Assembly (NCBI GenBank): GCA_021825285.1
Contig: JAKAHW010000037.1
Span: 1-8,699, forward strand
DNA: 8,699 nucleotides
Source: a bacterium
GTDB lineage: Bacteria; Patescibacteria; Microgenomatia; Levybacterales; GWA1-39-11
Reading direction: 5' to 3'
Part shown: positions 1 through 6,062 of the stretch, in pieces
Numbering within the stretch: the stretch's first letter is position 1
Layout of the letters: each line of letters opens with the position of its first letter
Program-made: the position numbers and the translations under genes
Notes under the pieces: model-generated
Told to the model about the DNA's origin: nothing
Seen by the model: the letters and a program-made list of their open reading frames with translations, nothing else
Database searches by the model: none

Positions 1-917
1 TCAGAAGGCAAAACGAAAACATCCGAATCCTTATAAACATCGGGCATATCCTCAAGCTTAAAGGTCTTAACAATAGTTTGTTTTTCAACTCCGTGAAGCT
101 TAATGTATCCAAGAAGCATTTCATACGCAATATTAAATTCATCGCTTAAATTTTCCGGAGGTTTTCCAATCGCAAGTAGAAGCCTAAAATTTGGATATCT
201 TAAGGAAAGTCTGGAAAAGGCTTGAATTAAATTAATCACTCCTTTTTCTTGAAGTATATTCTTTTTTCCCCGAATTATTCTTGTAGCCGTGAGAATAATT
301 ACGCTGTCAGCAGGAATTTTTAGCTTAGCTCTTAGGTTATTTTTGCTTTTTAAATCCGGCGTGAAATGTTTTGTATTTACTCCTAAATAATGAGTTGAAA
401 GAAAGTTTATGTCCATTCCTTTTTGGAAACAATCCCCTGCGACACTTTTACTTACGCAGCTTATCTTGTCCCATTTCAGTTGGTTAATTAGTTCTGTTTG
501 AAGATCCGTAACCGCAAATGAATGAAGCTGCAAAACAAGAGGAATTTTTAAAGACATCGCTACCATATTAAGAAGCAGACTATAGACCGGAGGAAGATCT
601 GTATGGAAGTTTTCTGCACAAATTATGTCTATTTTGTCCTTCTTTATTATTTCGGTAACTCTTTGGGAAAATATAGGCGCTTTTTTTGAAACTTCTTTTT
701 GGATACTTTGCTTGCTCCTTGGCAAATAAATATTGTTTTCAAAATAAATTACAACTTTCCCGAGGGATTTAACATAACTCTCGCCATCGGTTGGAAGCAT
801 TAAATATAATTTCGATTTTGTTTCTGTTTTGTAATAATCAATGAGGTTGGAAATATAACGTTCTATTCCGCCTATACTTTCATATGGCGAATTACGGCTG
901 ATGAATAAAATGTTCAT
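1..917 (-). CDS. GT4-family glycosyltransferase, C-terminus outside window
   Basis: This frame is open from the ATG at 917 to the window edge, giving 305 residues plus a partial codon. It resembles GT-B glycosyltransferases of family GT4, which move a sugar from a nucleotide-sugar donor to a lipid or glycan acceptor at the membrane. The N-terminus has the typical first strand and glycine loop (MNILFISRNSPYESIGGIER, residues 1-20). The inter-domain linker pattern GVNTKHFTP lies at 179-187. The donor-domain start (ILTATRIIRGKKN, 208-220, then KGVINLIQAF at 225-234) is followed by a strand reading DVFVLPS just before the edge, where the family's E-x7-E donor-binding motif would begin. The start is 3 bp downstream of the DEAD-box helicase stop, so the two are probably co-transcribed. 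No Shine-Dalgarno is visible. The family call is solid; donor and acceptor are unknown. Confidence 0.85.
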   Translation of the reverse strand, partial: MNILFISRNSPYESIGGIERYISNLIDYYKTETKSKLYLMLPTDGESYVKSLGKVVIYFENNIYLPRSKQSIQKEVSKKAPIFSQRVTEIIKKDKIDIICAENFHTDLPPVYSLLLNMVAMSLKIPLVLQLHSFAVTDLQTELINQLKWDKISCVSKSVAGDCFQKGMDINFLSTHYLGVNTKHFTPDLKSKNNLRAKLKIPADSVIILTATRIIRGKKNILQEKGVINLIQAFSRLSLRYPNFRLLLAIGKPPENLSDEFNIAYEMLLGYIKLHGVEKQTIVKTFKLEDMPDVYKDSDVFVLPS

Positions 918-920
918 ACG

Positions 921-2075
921 TTAAATAAAGGTCAAAGCCATTCCCCGTTTTCCGGCTCTTCCTGTTCTTCCGATTCTATGAATATAATCATCATAAGATT
1001 CCGGAGCATCGTAGTTTATAACATGCGTAACATTTTCGATATCAATTCCACGTGAAGCAACATCCGTTGCAATAAGTATTTGGAGCTCGTTATCTTTGAA
1101 CCCCTGAAGCGCGCGCTGGCGTTGATTTTGTGTTTTATTTCCGTGAATTGAGGCTGTTTTAAAGCCCCGTTCATTCAAGGCTCTCGAGAGTTTTTCCATT
1201 CCCCATTTCGTTCTTCCAAAAATTAATACTTTGTTAAATTCGGGTTTAATAAGAAGATCATGTAAAACATCAATTTTTTGTCGGTTGCCAGTCTTGATAA
1301 CATCTTGCTCTATATTTTCTGCTGTGTCTTGCTGTTTTGCGGTAACTGTTACAGGGTTTGTAACAAAATTTGATAGAATTTCTTGTGTTTTATTGTCAAC
1401 AGTTGCTGAAAAAAATAAAGACTGCCTAATTTTAGGTAACAGGGAAACAATCATTTTAATATCTTTTATAAACCCTATGTCTACCATTCTGTCTACTTCG
1501 TCCAATACAACATTTTGAAAAAGCATTAAATTCAATTCGCGTCTATTAATTAAATCCTTAAGTCTTCCTGGAGTTCCGACAACAAAATGAGGCCTATGTC
1601 TTAGCGCATATGTTTGACGTTTGATATTTGCTCCACCAATTGTCGGCACAATTTCAATTCCTGTACCTTTTGCAAAAAGGTTAAACTCGTCTGCAATTTG
1701 TATTGCAAGTTCTCTCGTTGGAACTACTATCAAAACCCTCTGGTTTCGGTCAAGATACGACTTATTTATAAGGGAAACCAAAAAAGCTGCAGTTTTGCCT
1801 GTTCCGGTATTTGCAATTCCAATTAGGTCCTTTCCTTCAAGTATTGGGGGGATGGCTTTTTCTTGAATTGGGGTAGGAGATACGTATCCGTGGTCTTTAA
1901 TATTTCTTTTTAATTTTTCATCAATATTAAAATCATCAAATTTTATACCTGTAGTTTCTTCCACGACAGCAGGAACTGGACCCATCGCCTTTTTCACAAA
2001 AAGCCTTGGGTCAATTCTTGAAACTTTTCTTTGGGGTTTTTGAATACCCCGATTATTGGATCTGAAATTTCTCAT
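921..2075 (-). CDS. DEAD-box RNA helicase (DEVD variant, minimal core)
   Basis: This 384-residue ATP-dependent RNA helicase probably remodels rRNA or mRNA structure in the cytoplasm. The motifs are present in order: Q motif (F46 to Q71, with PTPIQ), motif I ANTGTGKT (88-95), Ia PTRELA (119-124), Ib TPGR (168-171), motif II DEVD (192-195) in place of DEAD, III SAT (223-225), IV LIFGRTK (284-290), V ATDVASRGID (336-345) and VI HRIGRTGRAG (366-375). The protein ends nine residues after motif VI, so there is no C-terminal RNA-binding tail. The first 45 residues are basic and may supply RNA contacts. DEVD keeps both acidic residues, so ATPase activity is expected. Such short forms are, from memory, common in CPR genomes. 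No Shine-Dalgarno precedes the ATG. A promoter about 150 bp upstream gives a long leader. Confidence 0.95.
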   Translation of the reverse strand: MRNFRSNNRGIQKPQRKVSRIDPRLFVKKAMGPVPAVVEETTGIKFDDFNIDEKLKRNIKDHGYVSPTPIQEKAIPPILEGKDLIGIANTGTGKTAAFLVSLINKSYLDRNQRVLIVVPTRELAIQIADEFNLFAKGTGIEIVPTIGGANIKRQTYALRHRPHFVVGTPGRLKDLINRRELNLMLFQNVVLDEVDRMVDIGFIKDIKMIVSLLPKIRQSLFFSATVDNKTQEILSNFVTNPVTVTAKQQDTAENIEQDVIKTGNRQKIDVLHDLLIKPEFNKVLIFGRTKWGMEKLSRALNERGFKTASIHGNKTQNQRQRALQGFKDNELQILIATDVASRGIDIENVTHVINYDAPESYDDYIHRIGRTGRAGKRGMALTFI

Positions 2076-2222
2076 AATTCTTTACTTTATATATAAATAC
2101 CTCTGCTTGAATATGAAGTCGTTTATTGTGGAAGAAGATACTAAATAGAAGATTGAGGTATCTTTATCTCTTTTAAAACTAAATCAAATAAAGCAGATGT
2201 ACTCATATACAACTGCCAGATT

Positions 2223-2251
2223 ATTATAACATAACACTATTGCTATAGCAA
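2223..2251 (-). promoter_or_regulatory. Promoter of the DEAD-box helicase gene
   Basis: Read on the minus strand, TTGCTA (2251-2246) and TATAAT (2228-2223) are separated by 17 bp, and TGT directly before the -10 makes it an extended -10. The -35 lies inside a 12-bp palindrome, TTGCTATAGCAA (2240-2251). Transcription would start near 2216, leaving a leader of about 140 nt before the ATG at 2075. That leader holds a 7-bp inverted repeat (2155-2161 with 2097-2103, GAGGTAT/ATACCTC) and no ORF that I recognise. The rest of 2076-2263 shows nothing else. Confidence 0.6.
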
Positions 2252-2263
2252 ACTATAGGTTGA

Positions 2264-2665
2264 TTACTCCCCAATCAAAGATTGGAGCTTTTGACGATTT
2301 TTTGAAATTATCGAATTCGTGGCCTGTGTCAAAGTAAGATTGTCAAGCTCTTTAATATCATAAAATTCCAGCCGCTCGCCGGAACGGCGGACAATGCAAT
2401 TTACATCATCATCTGTTAATTTTGCATGATAAAGAACTTTATTGTCGGTCTCATCCGCCAATTCAACAACTTCAATATCGCTTAAGGTAAGTTTTGTTGC
2501 ATCAGATATCTCTCGAGCAACTACGTTTTTTTTTGAATTCTTTTTTAATTTTCCTTCGCCGAGAAATCCCCAAACATTTCTGATATGGTCGTTAATAATT
2601 AAATCACGTGTAGTAAGCAATAATTTGCCTTTATAAGTTATAAGGAGGGAATCTGAAAAAAACAT
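2264..2665 (-). CDS. Nudix-fold protein with degenerate Nudix box
   Basis: This 133-residue protein has the outline of a Nudix domain. The first strands (LLITYKGKLLLTTRD, 7-21) are followed by WGFLGEGK (32-39), which resembles the WxFPGGK lead-in to the Nudix box, then an amphipathic helix with AREISDATKL (50-59), and a C-terminal helix. Known Nudix enzymes cleave nucleoside-diphosphate-linked substrates using the signature Gx5Ex7REUxEExGU. Aligned on RE (51-52), the first catalytic Glu is Asn43, the ExE pair reads Asp55-Ala56 and the final Gly is Lys58. Only Arg51-Glu52 and one acidic residue are kept, so the protein may bind rather than hydrolyse, or use other ligands. The start is fixed by a -10 box only 11 bp upstream. 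It lies between obg and the helicase, with its own promoter. Confidence 0.65.
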   Translation of the reverse strand: MFFSDSLLITYKGKLLLTTRDLIINDHIRNVWGFLGEGKLKKNSKKNVVAREISDATKLTLSDIEVVELADETDNKVLYHAKLTDDDVNCIVRRSGERLEFYDIKELDNLTLTQATNSIISKNRQKLQSLIGE

Positions 2666-2676
2666 GTACCAGAAAC

Positions 2677-2682
2677 ATTATA
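2677..2682 (-). promoter_or_regulatory. -10 box of the Nudix-like gene
   Basis: A perfect TATAAT on the minus strand ends 11 bp before the ATG at 2665. Transcription would begin about 5 nt before the start codon, implying a leaderless or nearly leaderless mRNA. No convincing -35 is seen; the hexamer 17 bp upstream is AAACTT. Confidence 0.5.
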
Positions 2683-2707
2683 CACCCTTTCAGGTAATTA
2701 AGTTTTA

Positions 2708-3661
2708 TTAAAAAGAAGAAATTATTTTTTTCAATTCGTTTAATGACTTTTCGTTATAAATTGAAACAGGAATAATTTTTCTTTTGAACTTGGCAAGTTT
2801 TTTTGATTGAGTTTTAATTTGTTTTTCGTCGGCAAGATCCGTTTTTGTCAAAAGTATTATTTCCTCTTTATCAAGCAGCTCCCGATTATAATTATTAAAC
2901 TCATCCCTTACAGTCCTGTATGTTTCTTCAACATCCGCTGTTGTTACATCAATGCAGTGAAAGAGAACTTTTGTTTTTTCTACATGTTTTAAAAACGTAG
3001 TTCCAAGTCCGCGTCCCTCGGATGCTCCTTCAATAAGTCCCGGAATATCAGCAATTATAATTGAGCCGTACGCTCCTAGATTCGGTTCAAGTGTCGTAAA
3101 AGGGTAACTCCCAATTTTGGGATTTGCATTCGTTAAGGTCGCAAGCAAAGAACTTTTTCCGGCATTAGGAAGGCCGATAAGGCCGATTTGCGCAATTAAA
3201 GACAGTATTAAATGCAGTTTTTTTTCTTCACCGGGTCTACCTTCCTCGCAGACGTTTGCACCGGATGTATATTTATAATCATGTGTGCCTTTACCGCCCC
3301 GTCCGCCTTTTGCAAGAATTATAGGTTCATCAATTTTTTCAAGCTCAAAAGCTTCGCTGGTTTCCTCATTAATAATTTTCGTCCCCAAAGGAACCAAAAC
3401 TACCAAATCCTCTCCTTTTTTTCCATCCATGTTTTTATTCATTCCCTTGCCTGCGTCACCTGCTTTAAGAACTTTTTGGTACCTGAACTGGGAAAGATCG
3501 GATACATTGTTTGAAGCCTGAAAATATATATTTCCGCCACAACCACCGTTTCCGCCGTCAGCATAAGTTTTCATACTTCCATATGCGCTTCGTCTGGAAT
3601 TGCCTCCGTCGCCGCCTTTTCCGGCAACAATTTTTATTTTTACATCATCTACTAATGCCAT
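2708..3661 (-). CDS. obg: Obg/CgtA family GTPase, short form
   Basis: This 317-residue GTPase acts in assembly of the 50S ribosomal subunit and in stress signalling in known bacteria. The glycine-rich Obg fold occupies roughly residues 1-155 (many GG pairs, for example GKGGDGGNSRR at 14-24). The G domain has G1 GLPNAGKSS (163-171), switch I YPFTTLEPNLG (186-196), G3 DIPGLIEGA (205-213), G4 TKTD (272-275, where most Obg proteins have NKxD) and a G5-like PVSI (298-301). The protein ends about 16 residues after G5, so the C-terminal OCT domain of Firmicute Obg and the acidic tail of E. coli ObgE are both absent. The ATG at 3661 fits the conserved N-terminal beginning of the fold. No Shine-Dalgarno is seen. 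It is divergent from tRNA-Gln. Confidence 0.96.
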   Translation of the reverse strand: MALVDDVKIKIVAGKGGDGGNSRRSAYGSMKTYADGGNGGCGGNIYFQASNNVSDLSQFRYQKVLKAGDAGKGMNKNMDGKKGEDLVVLVPLGTKIINEETSEAFELEKIDEPIILAKGGRGGKGTHDYKYTSGANVCEEGRPGEEKKLHLILSLIAQIGLIGLPNAGKSSLLATLTNANPKIGSYPFTTLEPNLGAYGSIIIADIPGLIEGASEGRGLGTTFLKHVEKTKVLFHCIDVTTADVEETYRTVRDEFNNYNRELLDKEEIILLTKTDLADEKQIKTQSKKLAKFKRKIIPVSIYNEKSLNELKKIISSF

Positions 3662-3683
3662 ATTTAATAATTAAACCGGTTAC

Positions 3684-3692
3684 ATTATACCA
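3684..3692 (-). promoter_or_regulatory. Extended -10 promoter of obg
   Basis: TGGTATAAT on the minus strand (3692-3684) is a perfect extended -10. The start codon at 3661 lies 22 bp beyond it, giving a leader of roughly 16 nt. The -35 position (AAAACT at 17 bp) is poor, which is usual with an extended -10. Confidence 0.6.
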
Positions 3693-3739
3693 AGTAAAGC
3701 TAGAATAGTTTTATTCTGCCTGCTAACCCGTAAGCTTCC

Positions 3740-3768
3740 TTGAAGCTGTGAGGTATTTTTGGTAAGAT
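3740..3768 (+). promoter_or_regulatory. Promoter of tRNA-Gln
   Basis: TTGAAG (3740-3745), a 17-bp spacer and TAAGAT (3763-3768) preceded by TGG form an extended -10 promoter. The expected start is near 3775, just before the mature tRNA 5' end at 3780. A 6-bp hairpin sequence (AGCTTC, 3733-3738, with GAAGCT, 3742-3747) overlaps the -35. Confidence 0.6.
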
Positions 3769-3779
3769 AAACAATACTT

Positions 3780-3853
3780 TGCGGGATCGTCTAACGGTAG
3801 GACAACGGACTTTGGATCCGTTTACCATGGTTCGAATCCATGTCCCGCAGCCA
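3780..3853 (+). tRNA. trnQ: tRNA-Gln (anticodon TTG)
   Basis: A full cloverleaf can be drawn. The acceptor stem pairs TGCGGGA (3780-3786) with TCCCGCA (3843-3849), including the U1-A72 pair typical of tRNA-Gln. The D stem is GTC/GAC. The anticodon stem ACGGA/TCCGT encloses the loop CTTTGGA, giving anticodon TTG, which reads CAA. The T stem CATGG/CCATG has the loop TTCGAAT. The discriminator base is G at 3850, and CCA (3851-3853) is encoded. The gene is intact although its 3' part is also the integration site of the neighbouring element. The antisense strand of 3791-3853 is the 3' end of the recombinase ORF. Confidence 0.96.
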
Positions 3854-5332
3854 ATTTCCGTCTTTTGCTCGTGATGCTACCACATCAAACCCATTATGGA
3901 AGCTAGGAATGAGCTTTCCATCTCTTAATTTAATGTTCGAAAATACAAAATTAAGCAATTCTCTCTTATCATTCCCTAATGTTAATTCCTCATAGATTTG
4001 ACGACCTTTTTGAGCAAGTTCGAAAATATTCATTCCAAGTTCTTGATAATTTATATTGGCTTTAGAATGTTTTGTCAGAGCGGTCAAGACATCTTCTAAT
4101 TCCTGTTGGTATTGAAGACGCTTTTTTTCATAGAACTCTTTTGTTATTTTTTCATCTAATCGGTCATCATATAAAGCATCAAGTCTTTTCTCCAACTGTC
4201 TTTGCTTTACTGTCAAATTTTTTACAATATCGTTGTGATATTCACTTTCGTCTTTATGACTTTCTTTGAGAGCTTTTCTAACCCAACCTAGCAATCTGGG
4301 ATTTGTAATCTTAAAATTATCGAGAGAATAAATAATTTGCTTTTCCAAATCTTCTTGTCTTGTATATTTTTTCTGGTCGCATTTACCACCAAATTTCGTA
4401 CAATGGTAGTAGACATGACCTTTTTGTGTTTCAGCAGTCTCAGACCTGCCACAGGAGTCGCAACTCATCAAGCCCCCACCAAATAAATAGCTGTGTTTTC
4501 TGTATTTTCCAGCCTTAATTTTTCTCTGTAATTTTTCTTGCACGCTGTAGAATAACTCTTTAGAGATTAGAGGTTGATGTTTTGCATCTTTGTAAAGTTT
4601 TTCCTTCCAAATGAATTCACCGCAATAAAACGGGTCTGTTAAGAGTTTATGTAATTCGCTTGTAGATATTTTTGTTCCGTTTATTTTCCATCCCTGAGAT
4701 AACATTTCTTTGGAAAGTGTCCGCAAGGTGTAGTTGCCAGTATTATAAGCAATGAATGCCATCTCTATAAACCTTGCATCTGTTTTCTCATCATCAATAA
4801 ACCAAGTTTTACGACCTGTATCTCCAATACTCTTGTATCCCCGTTTGTGATTGCCAGGGTAGTGACCTTGAGATGCCTTTTCGTTCATTCCTTTCTTTGT
4901 TTCTTCTGATAGATTGTTACTGTATTGCCTGGCAAGAACTAAGAACATATCCCACATGAACTGGTCGTTAGACCTAGAATTTTTATGAATTACAAGATTT
5001 TGCTTAACAAAGTGTATTTGTCTTTCTTCATCTTCCTCTAGCCAGTCTTGAAGTTTTACTGCATCCCTGAAATTACGAGTAATTCTATCAACCTTTTCAC
5101 ATAAAATGATTTTTATATCTTTGTATTCAGCGACATAATCTGTCATTTGATTGAATAACTTTCTCTCTAATTTTCCACTTGCACTTTCTGGAACTGAAAA
5201 TTTTTTACTGATGTAGAACGCTTTTTTATCTGCGTATTCTTTTAACATTTTTTCCTGTGCAGGCAAAGAGTATCCTTCTTCTGCTTGCTCTCTTGTCGAA
5301 ACCCTCGCAAGATACACCGCTTTCACTGTCAT
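3791..5332 (-). CDS. Large serine recombinase (integrase), tail antisense to tRNA-Gln
   Basis: This 513-residue site-specific recombinase cuts DNA through a phosphoserine link to integrate and excise the element. The catalytic domain is about 1-145, with YLARVSTREQ (7-16; nucleophile Ser12, Arg10 and Arg14) and KVDRITRN (80-87). The 'Recombinase' DNA-binding domain follows at about 160-260. The zinc ribbon has Cys291, Cys294, Cys311 and Cys318. A coiled coil spans about 360-420, as in phiC31-like enzymes. The last 20 residues (from Trp494) are encoded exactly by the complement of 3853-3791, that is, tRNA-Gln antisense, so the protein end depends on the integration site. The start has the best Shine-Dalgarno in the window, lying within the end of the upstream gene, so translation is probably coupled. 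Subfamily unknown. Confidence 0.93.
   Translation of the reverse strand: MTVKAVYLARVSTREQAEEGYSLPAQEKMLKEYADKKAFYISKKFSVPESASGKLERKLFNQMTDYVAEYKDIKIILCEKVDRITRNFRDAVKLQDWLEEDEERQIHFVKQNLVIHKNSRSNDQFMWDMFLVLARQYSNNLSEETKKGMNEKASQGHYPGNHKRGYKSIGDTGRKTWFIDDEKTDARFIEMAFIAYNTGNYTLRTLSKEMLSQGWKINGTKISTSELHKLLTDPFYCGEFIWKEKLYKDAKHQPLISKELFYSVQEKLQRKIKAGKYRKHSYLFGGGLMSCDSCGRSETAETQKGHVYYHCTKFGGKCDQKKYTRQEDLEKQIIYSLDNFKITNPRLLGWVRKALKESHKDESEYHNDIVKNLTVKQRQLEKRLDALYDDRLDEKITKEFYEKKRLQYQQELEDVLTALTKHSKANINYQELGMNIFELAQKGRQIYEELTLGNDKRELLNFVFSNIKLRDGKLIPSFHNGFDVVASRAKDGNWLRDMDSNHGKRIQSPLSYR
3831..3853. other. Probable attachment site (element/chromosome junction) in the tRNA 3' end
   Basis: The recombinase reading frame runs from element DNA straight into the T arm, acceptor stem and CCA of the tRNA, so the junction must lie at or inside the tRNA 3' end. 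The chosen limits cover the T-loop to CCA segment, the usual crossover segment for tRNA-targeting integrases. I found no second copy of this segment up to 8699, so the far junction is outside the window and the exact core cannot be fixed. Confidence 0.45.
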
Positions 5333-5336
5333 GAAT

Positions 5337-5534
5337 TTAATTCTCCTCCTTTACTTTAGCCTTGTCAATGAGGCTAGCTGGATGATTTCCGAACTCGGAT
5401 TTTCTGAACAGTAAATCAAAATATCCTACCAAAGAATTACCGAAGTTTTCTAGCTCAATATCTGACATTGACAGACCAAACTCTTCTTCCAAAATGATTT
5501 TTAACTCGCTTATTGTTTGTTTACTTAGTTTCAT
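5337..5534 (-). CDS. Small acidic protein of the recombinase operon, function unknown
   Basis: This is a 65-residue protein I cannot assign to a named family. It looks all-helical: an N-terminal helix MKLSKQTISELKIILEEEFG (1-20), then a short second segment with SDIELENFGNSLVGYFDLLF (24-43), a pattern I loosely associate with small ORFs beside mobile-element recombinases. It overlaps the upstream ribbon-helix-helix gene by ATGA (5531-5534) and stops 4 bp before the recombinase start. Its last codons (AAG GAG GAG AAT) contain the recombinase Shine-Dalgarno. This tight packing supports a real gene, perhaps an accessory or directionality partner of the recombinase, but that is inference from position only. 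Confidence 0.7.
   Translation of the reverse strand: MKLSKQTISELKIILEEEFGLSMSDIELENFGNSLVGYFDLLFRKSEFGNHPASLIDKAKVKEEN
5343..5352 (-). promoter_or_regulatory. Strong Shine-Dalgarno of the recombinase gene
   Basis: AAAGGAGGAG on the minus strand ends 10 nt before the ATG at 5332. It decides that start and sits inside the 3' end of the 65-residue gene. Most other starts in the window lack any such site. Confidence 0.75.
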
Positions 5535-5707
5535 TTTATTCTATAAGGTTTTCCATTACTTTTAATGCCATAAGTGTTTGTTATAGCATCGTTTACAAGC
5601 CCTCCAATACTTCTTCCTGTTGTTTTCTTAAGCTCCTGAAGCATTTTTTGCCAACCCCTATCTATACGCACCTGAAATGTTTTATTTTTGTCGACAAGAT
5701 TTTTCAT
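5531..5707 (-). CDS. Ribbon-helix-helix-like small DNA-binding protein
   Basis: This is a 58-residue basic protein. A strand FQVRID (11-16) is followed by a helix (about 17-29, WQKMLQELKKTT), a turn GRS (31-33) and a second helix (about 34-45, IGGLVNDAITNT). That is the layout of the MetJ/Arc/CopG ribbon-helix-helix fold, in which dimers insert a two-stranded sheet into the DNA major groove. The ATG at 5707 is preferred over an upstream in-frame TTG at 5734 because it follows the previous stop directly (TAA T ATG), has a weak AGG 5 nt upstream, and avoids a 26-bp overlap. It overlaps the next gene by 4 bp. A role in operon autoregulation or recombination direction fits the context but is not shown. 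Confidence 0.7.
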   Translation of the reverse strand: MKNLVDKNKTFQVRIDRGWQKMLQELKKTTGRSIGGLVNDAITNTYGIKSNGKPYRIK

Positions 5708-5708
5708 A

Positions 5709-6062
5709 TTACCTAAATTTAGTTTTGAACCCAATTTTTTTTAATGCTCCAATAAAATAGATAGGCATTCTAGTTTTAATCAATCCTAGTTGATTTTTCT
5801 CCCTAGTCTGGTGTGCGATATCAAGAAGAATCGAAGGGTTATGCTCTTTTACTAAAAGCAGATAATAGGGAAGGCTTCTTTTGTCATTGAGGAGTTCAGC
5901 GAGAAGCAATGCGATTCCTTCAGGGGTTATGCTCTGTTCCCTTATGAAATTTGATAGCTTGTCAACCAACTTGGAATTACTGTTAACAGTATCTTTATTT
6001 GTATACTTGTTACTGTTAACAGTAACTCTTAAAATTTCATCAATTTTTTTTACATTTTCCAT
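5709..6062 (-). CDS. Unknown 117-residue protein, first gene of the recombinase operon
   Basis: I do not recognise a firm family. The N-terminal 30 residues are polar and contain a repeat, TVNSN at 14-18 and 25-29, encoded by two DNA palindromes. Residues 31-117 look helical, with ITPEGIALLLAELLNDKRSL (45-64) and an end TRMPIYFIGALKKIG (97-111). This end resembles, from memory, the tail of some replication-initiation or DnaD-like proteins, where an xYFxxxLKK helix closes the domain. The ATG at 6062 is chosen over a TTG at 6125 because GGGAG lies 7 nt upstream, and because the extra 21 codons would be read through an elaborate inverted-repeat leader. It leads a four-gene operon ending in the recombinase and is next to iteron-like repeats, so a replication or control role is possible. 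Confidence 0.65.
   Translation of the reverse strand: MENVKKIDEILRVTVNSNKYTNKDTVNSNSKLVDKLSNFIREQSITPEGIALLLAELLNDKRSLPYYLLLVKEHNPSILLDIAHQTREKNQLGLIKTRMPIYFIGALKKIGFKTKFR
5978..5991. repeat. Perfect 14-bp palindrome, copy 1
   Basis: TACTGTTAACAGTA is fully self-complementary. Its centre is exactly 33 bp from the centre of the second copy at 6009-6026. It lies inside the coding region of the 117-residue gene and encodes part of its second TVNSN repeat. Confidence 0.8.
6009..6026. repeat. Perfect 18-bp palindrome, copy 2
   Basis: GTTACTGTTAACAGTAAC is fully self-complementary and contains the 14-bp palindrome of 5978-5991. It sits about 40 bp inside the 117-residue gene, a place where a dimeric repressor could block elongation or bind as an auxiliary operator. 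Confidence 0.85.

Noticed and set aside
1231..1866. Plus-strand open frames across the DEAD-box helicase (for example 1231-1518 and 1614-1826).
   Set aside because: They are antisense to a clearly conserved helicase and have low-complexity, Cys/Ser/Phe-rich translations.
3212..3708. Plus-strand open frames across obg.
   Set aside because: They are antisense shadows of the glycine-rich Obg fold, with no recognisable domain.
3733..3747. Hairpin AGCTTC/GAAGCT as a terminator.
   Set aside because: It is only 6 bp, has no U run, and overlaps the -35 of the tRNA promoter.
5708..5734. Longer version of the ribbon-helix-helix protein from a TTG at 5734.
   Set aside because: It would overlap the previous gene by 26 bp without a ribosome site. 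The ATG at 5707 directly follows that gene's stop.
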